Source: Hydrogenimonas cancrithermarum (lineage in GTDB: Bacteria; Campylobacterota; Campylobacteria; Campylobacterales; Hydrogenimonadaceae). Taken from it: DNA of 64,000 nucleotides. The notes beneath the pieces were generated by a model that was not told where the DNA came from, did not search any database, and saw nothing but the letters and a program-made list of their open reading frames with translations. The translations under genes were made by a program, and so were the position numbers. Of the stretch, positions 9,851 to 18,989 are shown in pieces (the stretch's first letter is position 1; each line of letters starts with the position of its first letter). Location: the NCBI RefSeq assembly GCF_030296055.1, contig NZ_AP027370.1, positions 2,175,001 to 2,239,000 of the forward strand, written 5' to 3'.

Positions 9851-11437
9851 ATGCAAAAGCATACGATCATGGTTTGTGACCATATTCATGAAAGTGGACT
9901 GAAGATGCTTGAATCGCAACCGGATATCAACTATATCAATGCGGCTGATCTGCCGAAAGATGAACTTCTCAAAGTGGTTGGCCAGGCAGATGTCGTCATC
10001 ACGCGAAGTTCGACGGAAATCAATGAAGCGTTTCTCAATGCGGCGACAAATCTGAAGGCACTTGTCCGTGCCGGTGTTGGTGTGGACAATGTGGATATCG
10101 ATGGATGTAGCAAGCGCGGTATCATCGTCATGAACGTTCCGACAGCCAATACAATCGCAGCGGTCGAACTCACCATGGCGCATATGCTTGGATGTATGCG
10201 ATCGTTTCCCTATGCACACAACCATCTGAAGCTGGAAAGAGTATGGAAACGTGAAAAGTGGTACGGGTACGAACTCAAGGATAAAAAACTTGGCATAATC
10301 GGTTTTGGTAACATCGGAAGCCGTGTAGGGAAACGTGCCAAAGCATTCGAAATGGACGTGATAACCTATGACCCGTACATCAACCCCAGCAAGGCAACCG
10401 ATCTGGGTATCGAATATACGACGAACTTTGACGATATTCTCGCTTGCGATATCATCACGATTCATACGCCGAAAACCCAAGAGACGATAGGGATTATCGG
10501 TAAGAAAGAGATCGATAAGATGAAAGAAGGCGTTGTGCTTATCAACTGCGCACGTGGAGGGCTGTATGATGAAGAGGCACTTTATGAAGGCCTTAAAAAC
10601 GGTAAAATCCGTTTCGCCGGGATCGATGTCTTTGTCAAAGAGCCTGCAACCGACAATCCTCTTCTTGACCTTGACAATATCACCGTGACACCTCACCTGG
10701 GTGCCAATACACATGAATCTCAGTACAAAATCGCGACACAGGCTGCACAGCAGGCGTTGGATGCAGCCCGTGGGATAAGTTATCCGAACGCACTCAACCT
10801 TCCAATTCGTGAGAACGAGATTCCCGATTTCGTCAAACCCTATCTGGACTTGATGCAAAAAATCGGATTTCTCGCTGCTCAGGCGAACAGAGGAGCTATC
10901 AAATCTCTTAAAATCGTTGGAGAAGGAGAGATCGGGGAGTTTGTCGAATCGTTGGCGACATTCGCGACCGTCGGTGCACTGAAAGAGTCATTGGGGGAAA
11001 CTATCAACTACGTGAATGCCGATTTTGTTGCAAAAGAGCGCGGGATCGATGTTGTCAAAGTATCTTCTCCGACAGCTGGTGCGTATAAGAGTATCATACG
11101 CCTGCGATTGACGACAGACAAAGAGGTGATCGAAATTTCAGGCACAATTTTCAATGACGATGTTCAACGGATTGTGGAGATCAACGGTTTCACTCTCGAT
11201 GTTGAACCGAAAGGACGAATGATCTTGTTCAAAAATACAGACGTTCCTGGTGTCATTGGGGATGTCGGGCAGATCTTGGCAAAATATAATGTTAATATCG
11301 CCGACTTCAGGCTTGGCCGCGACAAATCCGGACTGGCACTTGCCGTGATACTTGTTGACAACGATGTCAGCGAAGAGGTTCTCAAAGAACTCGATGCTCT
11401 CAAGGCGTCAATCTACGTAAAATACGTCATTCTATAA
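9851..11437 (+). CDS. serA: D-3-phosphoglycerate dehydrogenase
   Basis: First enzyme of serine synthesis; it oxidises 3-phosphoglycerate with NAD. It has 528 residues, the long form with an extra ASB domain and a C-terminal ACT domain. The Rossmann motif is LGIIGFGNIGSRVG near residue 148. Catalytic residues are visible as Arg in NCARGGLYDE (near 234), Glu in IDVFVKEP (near 265) and His in TPHLGANTHES (near 282). The ACT domain covers about 455-528, containing MILFKNTDVPGVIGDVGQ, and implies serine feedback. A terminator-like hairpin follows the stop. Confidence 0.96.
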   Translation: MQKHTIMVCDHIHESGLKMLESQPDINYINAADLPKDELLKVVGQADVVITRSSTEINEAFLNAATNLKALVRAGVGVDNVDIDGCSKRGIIVMNVPTANTIAAVELTMAHMLGCMRSFPYAHNHLKLERVWKREKWYGYELKDKKLGIIGFGNIGSRVGKRAKAFEMDVITYDPYINPSKATDLGIEYTTNFDDILACDIITIHTPKTQETIGIIGKKEIDKMKEGVVLINCARGGLYDEEALYEGLKNGKIRFAGIDVFVKEPATDNPLLDLDNITVTPHLGANTHESQYKIATQAAQQALDAARGISYPNALNLPIRENEIPDFVKPYLDLMQKIGFLAAQANRGAIKSLKIVGEGEIGEFVESLATFATVGALKESLGETINYVNADFVAKERGIDVVKVSSPTAGAYKSIIRLRLTTDKEVIEISGTIFNDDVQRIVEINGFTLDVEPKGRMILFKNTDVPGVIGDVGQILAKYNVNIADFRLGRDKSGLALAVILVDNDVSEEVLKELDALKASIYVKYVIL

Positions 11438-11446
11438 TCTTTCTTC

Positions 11447-11469
11447 TATCGAGGCCTTGTGCCTTGATA
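11447..11469 (+). terminator. hairpin after serA
   Basis: A 9-bp stem, TATCGAGGC / GCCTTGATA with one G-T pair and the loop CTTGT, lies 10 bases after the serA stop and is followed by an AT-rich run. It plausibly ends the pheS-serA operon. Confidence 0.55.
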
Positions 11470-11509
11470 ATTTAAACTTATAAATAATATAACTTTAAAT
11501 TTATTCAAG

Positions 11510-11515
11510 TATAAT
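11510..11515 (+). promoter_or_regulatory. -10 box for the efflux operon
   Basis: TATAAT lies 52 bases before the TolC-type gene in a very AT-rich 129-base gap. Just upstream is an inverted repeat (AATTTAAA at 11469-11476 and TTTAAATT at 11494-11501). It could be an operator, but it is also easy to get by chance in such AT-rich DNA. Confidence 0.45.
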
Positions 11516-11566
11516 TTCCCTACTTTATAGTAAAATTAATGACTTTTTTCGTCAAAAGGAGCGGGC

Positions 11567-12916
11567 ATGAAAAAAACGCTGCTGGCAATGGTTCTCACTT
11601 TGCCTCTTTTCGCCGTCCAGGAGCATCTGACACTCGATCGGGCATTGATGCTGGTCAAGCAGAACAACCTGGAAATCAAGGTGGCACAGGATGAGATCCG
11701 TATGAAAGAGCTCGACGTCGATGTTGCCAAAGGATACAACTATGGTAGCGTTGATCTAATCATGAATGCTTTGCGTTCTAACGATGCATTAAATGTTTTC
11801 GGTTTTAAATTGACAAGCCGAGAAGCAACATTCGGAGCCTTTGGTGCAGGTGAATTCAATCCTGCCGATCCGAATGTATTGAATATTGCTCCTAAAGACT
11901 TGAACTATCCAGGTTCGAGAAACCATTTTCAGGAAAAGATCCAATACCAGGTTCCTCTCTATGTCGGAGGAAAACTCAACAAGTATGGACAGATTGCCCA
12001 GAAAATGGCCAACATGAGTCGGCTCGATAAGCAGAAAGTGGTTAACGAAAAGGTTTTTCAGACACGAAAGACCTTTTACGACATTGCGCTTGTCAACAGC
12101 TATATCAAGAATCTCAAAATCATTCTGAACAATGTCGAAGAACTTGAAGATACGGTATCGAACATGGTAAAAGAGGGCTATGCGCTGGATATCGACCTTC
12201 TCCAGGTACAGTCGAAAAAAGCGGATGTTCTGAGAATGCTCAATCAGGCGAAACTGAATCGGGATCTCGCCTATCAGTTTCTCTCTTTTCTCGTCGATGA
12301 TGAAGTGCGGTCCGTATCCGTTGTCGACAAAGATGTTCCTATGCCGAAAATGAGCAAAGAAGAGATGATCAACAGAAATATCGATATTCAGAAAGCGCAT
12401 ATGGGGCTGGAAGTGACCGATCTGGCGATCGGTGTCGAGAAAGCCAGTTATTATCCGCAGGTTGGAGCATTTGCCGAGTATGGAAGTGCAGACAACTCTT
12501 TTATGAACGACTTTACCGATAAGGATGCCTATACCGTAGGGGTTCAGCTGAAGTGGAACGTCTTCAATGGACTTATCGATAAATCGAAATATGAGAAAGC
12601 GCGTGTACAGAATCTCAAAGCACACCATCAGGTTGAGCTTGCAAAAAAAGGAATTGCCCTTCAGATCGATAAAATTATCACCGAGATCAAAAGCCGTGAA
12701 TACGATATCAAATCGTTGCAGGAGAAAGTCAAGTTTACACGTCGTGTCTATGAAAACTACTACAACCGCTATAAAGAGGGATTGATCTCCATCAACGACG
12801 TATTGATCAAGAACAGTGAAGAGATTCAGGCGGTTTTGAAACTGGCTGAAACCCGCAACAAAAGAAACAACAAAGTCTTCGAGCTTGAAAATATTATCAA
12901 CAAAGGAATGCTATGA
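11567..12916 (+). CDS. TolC-family outer-membrane efflux channel protein
   Basis: 449 residues, with a signal peptide (MKKTLLAMVLTLPLFA, cleavage near residue 17) followed by LTLDRALMLVKQNNLEIKVAQDEIR, the usual start of the first outer-membrane efflux repeat. Long amphipathic helices with regular Ala/Leu/Lys spacing at about 130-230 and 350-440 match the periplasmic tunnel. A second repeat carries YYPQVGAFAEYGSADNSF near residue 300. It is the outer-membrane part of a tripartite RND pump with the next three genes and overlaps the adaptor gene by ATGA. The substrate cannot be read from this protein. Confidence 0.9.
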   Translation: MKKTLLAMVLTLPLFAVQEHLTLDRALMLVKQNNLEIKVAQDEIRMKELDVDVAKGYNYGSVDLIMNALRSNDALNVFGFKLTSREATFGAFGAGEFNPADPNVLNIAPKDLNYPGSRNHFQEKIQYQVPLYVGGKLNKYGQIAQKMANMSRLDKQKVVNEKVFQTRKTFYDIALVNSYIKNLKIILNNVEELEDTVSNMVKEGYALDIDLLQVQSKKADVLRMLNQAKLNRDLAYQFLSFLVDDEVRSVSVVDKDVPMPKMSKEEMINRNIDIQKAHMGLEVTDLAIGVEKASYYPQVGAFAEYGSADNSFMNDFTDKDAYTVGVQLKWNVFNGLIDKSKYEKARVQNLKAHHQVELAKKGIALQIDKIITEIKSREYDIKSLQEKVKFTRRVYENYYNRYKEGLISINDVLIKNSEEIQAVLKLAETRNKRNNKVFELENIINKGML

Positions 12917-13704
12917 AAAAGATCGCTCTTTTAATTGCACTGTTTGCTGCGGCATTGAGTGGTGCCGAACTGACGTTGACCGGAAGTGTGGTTTCCGACA
13001 ATCAGAAGATGATGACAAGCCGCTATATGGGGTTTGTAAAAAAAGTTTACGTTGTCGAGGGGCAGCGTGTCAAAAAGGGACAGCTCCTCTATACGATCGA
13101 TTCCAAGGAGATCGACAGTGCGAAATCGCAGGTTGAACTCGCTATTTCGCAGGCGGAACTGGCCCTGCAGATGAACCGCAACCAGTACAACAACATTCTG
13201 ACCAACCTGGCACGACATGAACGCCTTTTCAAAAAGGGGATGGTTTCGAAATATGAGTTGGAAAATCTGCAGCTTGCCGCCGAAAATACGAAGGCGATGA
13301 TAGAAATTGCCGAAAAACAGGTTGAGCAGGCGAGAGCGAAGCTCAAAGAGGTTCTAAGCCAATATAAATATCTCGAAGTCCGAGCACCCAACAACGGCGT
13401 TGTCGTTGAAAAGAGAATCAATGCCGGAGAGATGGCGATGCCGGGAATGCCAGCCATTGTCCTGACCGATCTTAGCCGACTTAAAATCATGACGGAGATC
13501 TCCGAGAGCAACCTTAAAGACGTAAAAGTAGGAGAGAAAGTACTGGTGGAAATTCCCTCTATCGGATATGAAAAAGAGGGCAGAGTCTATGCGATCATTC
13601 CCAGCTCCAACCCGATGACACACCAGTTCAGAATGAAAGTATCGTTTGATTACAAAGGATATCAGGTCTATCCGGGGATGTATGCCCAGGTTACGGTCAA
13701 GTAA
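12913..13704 (+). CDS. RND efflux periplasmic adaptor subunit (membrane fusion protein)
   Basis: 263 residues, short for the family (usually 300-400). It begins with the signal peptide MKKIALLIALFAAALSGA and has no lipobox, so it is probably a free or peripherally held periplasmic protein. An N-terminal lipoyl-like half (GFVKKVYVVEGQRVKKGQLLYTID near residue 38) leads into a coiled-coil hairpin (about 68-145), then the second lipoyl half (VRAPNNGVVVEKRINAGEMAMPG near 157) and a beta-barrel. The membrane-proximal domain seems to be largely missing, which explains the short length. It links the channel to the split pump that follows. Confidence 0.9.
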   Translation: MKKIALLIALFAAALSGAELTLTGSVVSDNQKMMTSRYMGFVKKVYVVEGQRVKKGQLLYTIDSKEIDSAKSQVELAISQAELALQMNRNQYNNILTNLARHERLFKKGMVSKYELENLQLAAENTKAMIEIAEKQVEQARAKLKEVLSQYKYLEVRAPNNGVVVEKRINAGEMAMPGMPAIVLTDLSRLKIMTEISESNLKDVKVGEKVLVEIPSIGYEKEGRVYAIIPSSNPMTHQFRMKVSFDYKGYQVYPGMYAQVTVK

Positions 13705-13714
13705 AGGGTTGCAG

Positions 13715-15346
13715 ATGCAAGAGAGTAAAAGCTATCAGCCGCAGGATGTTGCAGGAAAGCTCGCACGCGGTTTTCTGCACAATCCGCTTACACCGATTCT
13801 CGGTATATTTTTGTTGTTGATCGGATATATTTCGCTCGAAATTATGCCACGGGAAGAGGATCCGCAAATCTCCGTTGCCGGCGGCACGATCATCGTTCCT
13901 ATGCCGGGCGCGACACCTCGGGAAATTGAAAATATTATCGTCAATCCGCTCGAAAGAAAGATTCGTGAGATCAAAGGGGTCGAACACATCTATGGAATTG
14001 CCATGGACAATGTTGGTGTCGTGAATGTTATGTACTACATCGGTGAAGATAGAGAGAAAGCGAATCTGAATCTCTACGATAAAGTGATGCAAAACATGAA
14101 TCTGCTTCCCAAAGGGGCAATGCAGCCACTTGTCAAGCCATTCGATGTCGATATCGATATTCCGATTATGGCGATCACCTTTTATAAAAAAGAGAATGCC
14201 CCCATCAGCGATACCGAACTCTTCAAGATCGTAAGAGAGATACAGCAGGATCTCAATCGAATCGACAGCGTCTCGAAGACAGAAATCAAGGGCGGATGCA
14301 AAGAGCAGTACAATATCGAAGTCGATCTTGGAAAACTTTCTGGATACCATCTCTCTTTGGGCCAGATCGTTCAGGCGATCAAAGCGTTGGCCGTGGACGT
14401 TCCCGATGTCAAAGGGCGCACGCAAGAGGGCAAACTTGTCATTTTCGGCATCAAAAATGCCATCGAGAGTGTACGTGATGTTGAAAATCTCATCGTAGCA
14501 CAATATATGGGTTCACCGATCTATCTGAAAAACGTCGCGAAAATCAGTGCAGGTAACGATATACAGAACTTTCAAAGTGTCGAGATTACAGAACGAAAGG
14601 GCAATGCTTTTACCCCTCTCAATCGTGCGGTCACATTGACACTCGGCAAGTTGGCCGGTGCCAATGCTGTCGTGATCGCTGATGAGGTAAAAGCGCGTAT
14701 GCAGGAGTACAAACCACGCCTTGAAAAGGAGGGTGTTGGTTTTACGATAACACGCGACTACGGAAAGCGCGCCAACGATGCGGTCAACGAACTGGTGGAC
14801 CACATTCTCATCACGATCGTCATTATCTCGGTCATGCTCGTCTTTTTCCTCGGATGGAAAGAGTCGCTCATCGTTACGTTCACCGTTCCGGCGATTCTCG
14901 CGATTACACTTTTTATTGCCTATCTGACGGGGCAGACGATCAACCGTATCACACTCTTTGCCTTTCTGCTCTCGCTGGGGCTTTTGGTTGATGCGGCGAT
15001 TATCGTGATCGAAAACATCCACCGTCATCTGCATTCCCATGACGCCGTTGACAAAGATATGGATGAGATCATGGTCGAGGCGACCGACGAGATCGGTGCG
15101 CCAACCAATATCGCGACACTCGCGATCATACTGACGATGGTTCCGATGGCGTTTGTCGGAGGGATGATGGGACAGTTTATGAAACCGATTCCCGCCAACG
15201 TTCCGGTTGCGTTGGTGGCTTCACTGATCGTCGCCTATATCTTTACACCGTATCTTGGGCGCAGGTTGCTCAAAAAACCGCATTTGCACCACCATCACCA
15301 CCATTGGCAAAAAGATGAAAAACGGGTAGAAGGAGGTGCCGAATGA
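13715..15346 (+). CDS. RND efflux permease, N-terminal half (split pump, His-rich tail)
   Basis: 543 residues covering the first half of an AcrB/CusA-type inner-membrane pump, which is normally one chain of about 1030-1050 residues. TM1 is at about 25-45 (NPLTPILGIFLLLIGYI), followed by the periplasmic porter region with IIVPMPGATPREIENIIVNPLE. TM2-TM6 lie between about 365 and 510. TM4 has LLVDAAIIVIENIHRH, the proton-relay region, in an Asp-Ala form nearer to heavy-metal pumps than to drug pumps. The chain ends in the cytoplasm with a run of six His in PHLHHHHHHW (about 523-532). ATG 13715 is chosen because the adaptor gene ends at 13704. The stop overlaps the next gene by ATGA, so the two halves are made together. 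Confidence 0.88.
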   Translation: MQESKSYQPQDVAGKLARGFLHNPLTPILGIFLLLIGYISLEIMPREEDPQISVAGGTIIVPMPGATPREIENIIVNPLERKIREIKGVEHIYGIAMDNVGVVNVMYYIGEDREKANLNLYDKVMQNMNLLPKGAMQPLVKPFDVDIDIPIMAITFYKKENAPISDTELFKIVREIQQDLNRIDSVSKTEIKGGCKEQYNIEVDLGKLSGYHLSLGQIVQAIKALAVDVPDVKGRTQEGKLVIFGIKNAIESVRDVENLIVAQYMGSPIYLKNVAKISAGNDIQNFQSVEITERKGNAFTPLNRAVTLTLGKLAGANAVVIADEVKARMQEYKPRLEKEGVGFTITRDYGKRANDAVNELVDHILITIVIISVMLVFFLGWKESLIVTFTVPAILAITLFIAYLTGQTINRITLFAFLLSLGLLVDAAIIVIENIHRHLHSHDAVDKDMDEIMVEATDEIGAPTNIATLAIILTMVPMAFVGGMMGQFMKPIPANVPVALVASLIVAYIFTPYLGRRLLKKPHLHHHHHHWQKDEKRVEGGAE

Positions 15347-17016
15347 AACGGTTCGAACAGTTCGTTTTTAATATTTTGGGATCGAAAAAGAAGCAGTGGA
15401 CCGTCATTCTTTTGACACTTGTCGCACTTGCCGGATCGATTATGATGCTGCCTACGAAAGTAGTGTTGGCCAAGATGCTGCCGGGCAAGAGTGCCAACAC
15501 ATTCTCTATCTATGTCAATGCTCCGACCGACAGTTCGATCGAGGAGACACGGAGAATCAGCGAGTGTGTGGTTTCGTTTTTGCAAAAAGAGAGTGAAGTG
15601 ACCGATACGGAGGTTTATCTTGGGCAGGGAGCCCCTCTCGACTATGCGGGCCTGGTAAAAGGCTCGGCATTCAAAAATAGCGAAAATGTCGCGGAAATTG
15701 TCGTGAATCTGACGGACAAACACGAACGGGAAGAGCCCTCATTTATGATGGTACACCGTTTGCGTCCCATCATCAAGAGCAATTGCGAAGCGATCAAAAA
15801 AGATACCGTCATCCAGATGATCGAACAACCGGCCGGACCGCCAACTCTGGCTGCCGTTGTTGCCGAAATCTACGGAAGGAACCATGAGAGTACCTATGCC
15901 TTGAGTAAAAAGATCGCAAAGATATTCAAATCGACGGATGGACTGGTGGATATCGATATCATGGCTGACGATCCTTACAAAAAGTTCGAACTGATTCCCA
16001 ATGCCGACAAGATCGCCCGATCCGGCCTGAGTGTCGAACAGGTCAACAAGATACTCTATCTCGCTTTCGAGGGGATGGTTATCGCACATAAAAACAGTCG
16101 CAACTATCCCGATCAGATTGGGCTTTTTGTACGCCTCAGCGACAAGACACGACGTCTTCGCGACCACAGCAAAGCGGCGCTTCAGAGCAAACTCGCATCA
16201 CTGAAACTTATGAATCAGAAAGGGTTGCTGGTTCCAATGAGCGAAGTCGTCACGATCAAGGAGGTGGACGCCTCTCCGACAATCATGCAGAAGAATCTGC
16301 GTCGTATGATCAATGTCACGGCGGAGACCGATCTTGTCTCACAGGTCTATCCACTGCTCGATGCACGAAGCAGGATCATGGAAGAGCTTTCAAGTCAGTA
16401 TGAGATCACGACGACCGATTACCTTTTCAATCTTCGTCTGAAGGACAAAAAAACAGGTGAGATCTTCGATCTGAAATGGGATGGCGAGATGAAAGTGACA
16501 CTCGATACATTCCGAGACCTTGGCGCGGCTTTCATCGCGGCGCTTATTCTGATCTTCCTGTTGCTTGTCGTTTATTACAAAAATTTCACCATCAGCGGTA
16601 TCGTGCTAGCAGGTAGCTTCCTCTCCATTATCGGGGTTATCATTGGTCACTGGGTTGCCGACCTCGTGACGGAACATACATTTTTCCTGACGGCCACATC
16701 GTTGATAGGCTTTATCGCCCTGATGGGTATCAGTTCGCGAAACTCCCTTCTGCTCATCGATTTCGCCAAGGCATTGATGGCTGAGAAGGGATTCGACAAG
16801 CAGCATGCCATTGCCGTTGCGAGTGCGACACGGGCCAAACCGATCATGTTGACCGCCATCGCGATTATTCTCGGTTCGGCACTGCTTGCGAGCGATCCAA
16901 TCTTCGGCGGCCTCGGTGTTGCACTCATTTCAGGTACCGTGGCCGCTGTCATTGTATCGCTGATCTTTATTCCTGTTCTTATGTACCGAGCCAAAGCGAT
17001 GGATTTTGACAAATAA
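15343..17016 (+). CDS. RND efflux permease, C-terminal half (split pump)
   Basis: 557 residues. It supplies the second half of the pump: TM7 at about 18-38 (WTVILLTLVALAGSIMML), the second periplasmic porter/docking region (about 40-380), and TM8-TM12 (about 390-550) with FIALMGISSRNSLLLIDFAKAL, the usual TM10 region, and AKPIMLTAIAIILGSALL. An AAGGAGGT ribosome site (about 15329) precedes the ATG. The cut falls in the cytoplasmic linker between TM6 and TM7, the one place where a break keeps both six-helix halves intact. This looks like a functional two-chain pump rather than a damaged gene. Confidence 0.88.
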   Translation: MKRFEQFVFNILGSKKKQWTVILLTLVALAGSIMMLPTKVVLAKMLPGKSANTFSIYVNAPTDSSIEETRRISECVVSFLQKESEVTDTEVYLGQGAPLDYAGLVKGSAFKNSENVAEIVVNLTDKHEREEPSFMMVHRLRPIIKSNCEAIKKDTVIQMIEQPAGPPTLAAVVAEIYGRNHESTYALSKKIAKIFKSTDGLVDIDIMADDPYKKFELIPNADKIARSGLSVEQVNKILYLAFEGMVIAHKNSRNYPDQIGLFVRLSDKTRRLRDHSKAALQSKLASLKLMNQKGLLVPMSEVVTIKEVDASPTIMQKNLRRMINVTAETDLVSQVYPLLDARSRIMEELSSQYEITTTDYLFNLRLKDKKTGEIFDLKWDGEMKVTLDTFRDLGAAFIAALILIFLLLVVYYKNFTISGIVLAGSFLSIIGVIIGHWVADLVTEHTFFLTATSLIGFIALMGISSRNSLLLIDFAKALMAEKGFDKQHAIAVASATRAKPIMLTAIAIILGSALLASDPIFGGLGVALISGTVAAVIVSLIFIPVLMYRAKAMDFDK

Positions 17017-17030
17017 AAAGAGGATCGCCT

Positions 17031-17231
17031 GTGCATGATGCAGGACGTTATATCATAGGATTGGGTATCGTCCTGATCCTTTTTGGACTTTTTGTCACAG
17101 TCGTCGGTAAGTTGCCCGGCGATATCGTGGTACGGAGAGAGAACTTCACGTTCTACTTTCCGATCACCACTTCCATTCTCTTCTCTATCCTTCTTTCCCT
17201 GATGTTTTACCTTTTCTCCAAGTTTTTTTAG
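17031..17231 (+). CDS. DUF2905-type small membrane protein
   Basis: 66 residues with two membrane segments (about 6-27 and 45-65) flanking KLPGDIVVRRENFTFYFPI, the signature of the DUF2905 family; the function is unknown. The only suitable start is GTG at 17031, supported by AAGAGGA at 17018-17024. It lies 14 bases after the efflux genes and is probably cotranscribed, though the family is widespread and not tied to efflux. Confidence 0.85.
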   Translation: MHDAGRYIIGLGIVLILFGLFVTVVGKLPGDIVVRRENFTFYFPITTSILFSILLSLMFYLFSKFF

Positions 17232-17265
17232 ATAAAATAATTGTAAATTTTTCTTAGGAGTTACA

Positions 17266-17835
17266 ATGGCAACAATCGGCATGAGCGACCTGAAAAAAGG
17301 GATTCGACTCGAGATTGACGGACAACCTTACCGCGTTACGGAGTATCAGCATGTCAAACCGGGGAAAGGTGCAGCTTTCGTACGTATCAAGATCAAATCG
17401 CTCTCGACTGGACGTGTGATTGAAAAGACTGTCCATGCCGGCGATAAGTTCGAGACGCCGAACCTCGAGCAGAAGACGATGCAGTATCTTTATGACGATG
17501 GAGAGATGTTGCAGTTTATGGATACAACCACCTATGAGCAGATTGGCTTGACGCATGAACAAGTCGGTGAAGATGTCATCAAATTCATGGATGAAGGATT
17601 CACTGTCGATATCCTTTTCCATAACGGAAAACCGATCACAGTCGAGCTTCCACAGGTCGTGGAGCTTGAAGTGGTCGAAACACCACCGAACTTCAAAGGC
17701 GATACATCGAGCGGAAGCCGAAAGCCTGCTACACTCAAAACGGGTGCGGTCGTTCAGGTCCCCTATCATATTCTCGAAGGTGACAAGATTCGTGTCGATA
17801 CAACCGAAGGCAAGTATCTCGATAAAGTGAAGTAG
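17266..17835 (+). CDS. efp: translation elongation factor P
   Basis: 189 residues, the normal length, forming three beta-barrel domains. EF-P relieves ribosome stalling at polyproline stretches. The modification loop [14 protein letters not shown] (about 28-41) keeps the Lys that EpmA beta-lysylates in enterobacteria; whether a modifying enzyme exists here cannot be seen. AGGAG precedes the ATG, and the gap before it contains GATAAAATAATTG, an AT-rich promoter candidate. Confidence 0.97.
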   Translation: MATIGMSDLKKGIRLEIDGQPYRVTEYQHVKPGKGAAFVRIKIKSLSTGRVIEKTVHAGDKFETPNLEQKTMQYLYDDGEMLQFMDTTTYEQIGLTHEQVGEDVIKFMDEGFTVDILFHNGKPITVELPQVVELEVVETPPNFKGDTSSGSRKPATLKTGAVVQVPYHILEGDKIRVDTTEGKYLDKVK

Positions 17836-17845
17836 TTGATAGTAC

Positions 17846-17860
17846 GGACGCTATGCGTCC
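17846..17860. terminator. short palindrome after efp
   Basis: GGACGC-TAT-GCGTCC forms a 6-bp perfect stem 11 bases after the efp stop, without a T-run. It could be a weak terminator or processing site; chance is possible. Confidence 0.3.
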
Positions 17861-17895
17861 TACAGTCGTTCGAAAAATGATGCAGGAGGTCAATC

Positions 17896-18447
17896 ATGGC
17901 AAAAGTTTGTGTTCCATTGGCAGCGGGTTTCGAAGAGATCGAAGCTGTCAGTCTTATCGACGTCATGCGGCGTGGTGGCATCGAAGTGGTCGTTGCAGGT
18001 GTCAATGAAGATCTCGTGACCGGCGCCAACGGAATTACCGTCAAAGCCGATACCGACATCAAAAACGTGATAGCGGACGAACTCGATATGATCGTTCTTC
18101 CCGGCGGATGGGGCGGAACGCACGTCCTTGCCGAAAATGAAACGGTTCAACAGCTTCTTCGCGATATGCAGGCGAAAGAGAAGATCGTCGGTGCGATCTG
18201 CGCGGCACCGTTCGCCCTGAAACAAGCAGGCGTGTTGAGCGAACACTATACCTGTTACCCGAGTGTCGAAGAGCAGATCGGGAAAGAGGGATATACCGAT
18301 AGCGAGAAGGTCGTTATCGACGGTAACGTCATGACGTCACGCGGACCGGGCACGGCCATCTGTTTCGGCCTGGCCATCGTACGAAAACTGGTGGGCGAAG
18401 AGACCTACCAACAGCTCAAAGAGGGCTTGCTGGCAGACTACTGTTGA
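17896..18447 (+). CDS. DJ-1/PfpI family protein
   Basis: 183 residues with the flavodoxin-like DJ-1 fold. It shows the conserved Glu segment LAAGFEEIEAVSLIDVMRRGG near residue 8 and the nucleophile elbow VGAICAAPFALK, with the reactive Cys near residue 104. Family members include deglycase/glyoxalase-type stress proteins (YajL, DJ-1) and chaperones, so the exact activity is open; length and sequence are nearest to YajL/ThiJ. GCAGGAGGT precedes the ATG. A two-way terminator separates it from aroK. Confidence 0.92.
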   Translation: MAKVCVPLAAGFEEIEAVSLIDVMRRGGIEVVVAGVNEDLVTGANGITVKADTDIKNVIADELDMIVLPGGWGGTHVLAENETVQQLLRDMQAKEKIVGAICAAPFALKQAGVLSEHYTCYPSVEEQIGKEGYTDSEKVVIDGNVMTSRGPGTAICFGLAIVRKLVGEETYQQLKEGLLADYC

Positions 18448-18452
18448 AAAAG

Positions 18453-18475
18453 AGAGGTGCGGTTATCGCACCTCT
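18453..18475. terminator. bidirectional terminator between the DJ-1 gene and aroK
   Basis: The 8-bp stem GAGGTGCG / CGCACCTC is extended by A-T pairs and has the loop GTTAT. The minus-strand side is followed by TCTTTTTC, a good T-run for aroK; the plus-strand side has TCTTTC. The stem includes the last bases of aroK. Confidence 0.75.
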
Positions 18476-18978
18476 TTCAGGAGCTCTTCGGCAATCGTTT
18501 CAAGATCGCCTTTGCTTACGTCGACGACGATATCCGCGACCTTTTCGTACGCTTCATACCTCTCGTCGAAGAGTTTTTTCGCTTTTTCGAGATCCTGAAA
18601 AAGCGGGCGTTTTTTCAATTTTTTCTTTGCATTGTGTGCGCCCAGAATGCGCTCGACGATCCAGTTGAAATCCGCTTGGAGATAGACGACGGTTCCGATG
18701 GCTTTGAGATTGTCGACTTTGTAGAAGCCTCCGCCAGTGGAGATGACGGCGTTTGTGACGTTTTCGGCGAGCCAGTCGGCGGTTTTCTGTTCGAGTGCCC
18801 TGAATGCCGCTTCTCCGGCTGTCGCGAAAATCTTCTTTATCTTGGTGTTGGTGAGGCTTTCGATCATGTCATCGGTATCGAGAGCGTACAAAGCGGGTTC
18901 ATGCCTGACGATCTCCCTCGCCAGTGCACCTTTTCCGACACCCATGAATCCGATCAGAACAATGTTTCGTTTCCCCAT
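18463..18978 (-). CDS. aroK: shikimate kinase
   Basis: 171 residues, the normal length. It phosphorylates shikimate at the 3-hydroxyl and so feeds AroA. The P-loop IGFMGVGKGALAR (about 9-21) has Gly where most kinases have Ser/Thr after the Lys. Substrate residues follow as Asp-Asp in LDTDDMIE (near 36), the Arg in EAAFRALE (near 60) and STGGGFY (near 80), and the lid contains KKRPLFQD near 120. Because these other motifs are intact, it should still be active. It is convergent with the DJ-1 gene. Confidence 0.93.
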   Translation of the reverse strand: MGKRNIVLIGFMGVGKGALAREIVRHEPALYALDTDDMIESLTNTKIKKIFATAGEAAFRALEQKTADWLAENVTNAVISTGGGFYKVDNLKAIGTVVYLQADFNWIVERILGAHNAKKKLKKRPLFQDLEKAKKLFDERYEAYEKVADIVVDVSKGDLETIAEELLKEVR

Positions 18979-18989
18979 CTATCAAACCT

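Noticed and set aside
9815-10858. 347-codon minus-strand frame opposite serA
   Set aside because: Shadow of a well-supported serA; Cys/His/Ile-rich antisense translation without a motif.
11469-11501. AATTTAAA / TTTAAATT inverted repeat as a firm operator
   Set aside because: The gap is nearly all A and T, so an 8-bp repeat is likely by chance; kept only as a note at the promoter.
15280-15312. Six-His run as a cloning-tag artefact
   Set aside because: It lies in the natural frame between TM6 and the stop, with mixed CAC/CAT codons and no vector-like flanks.
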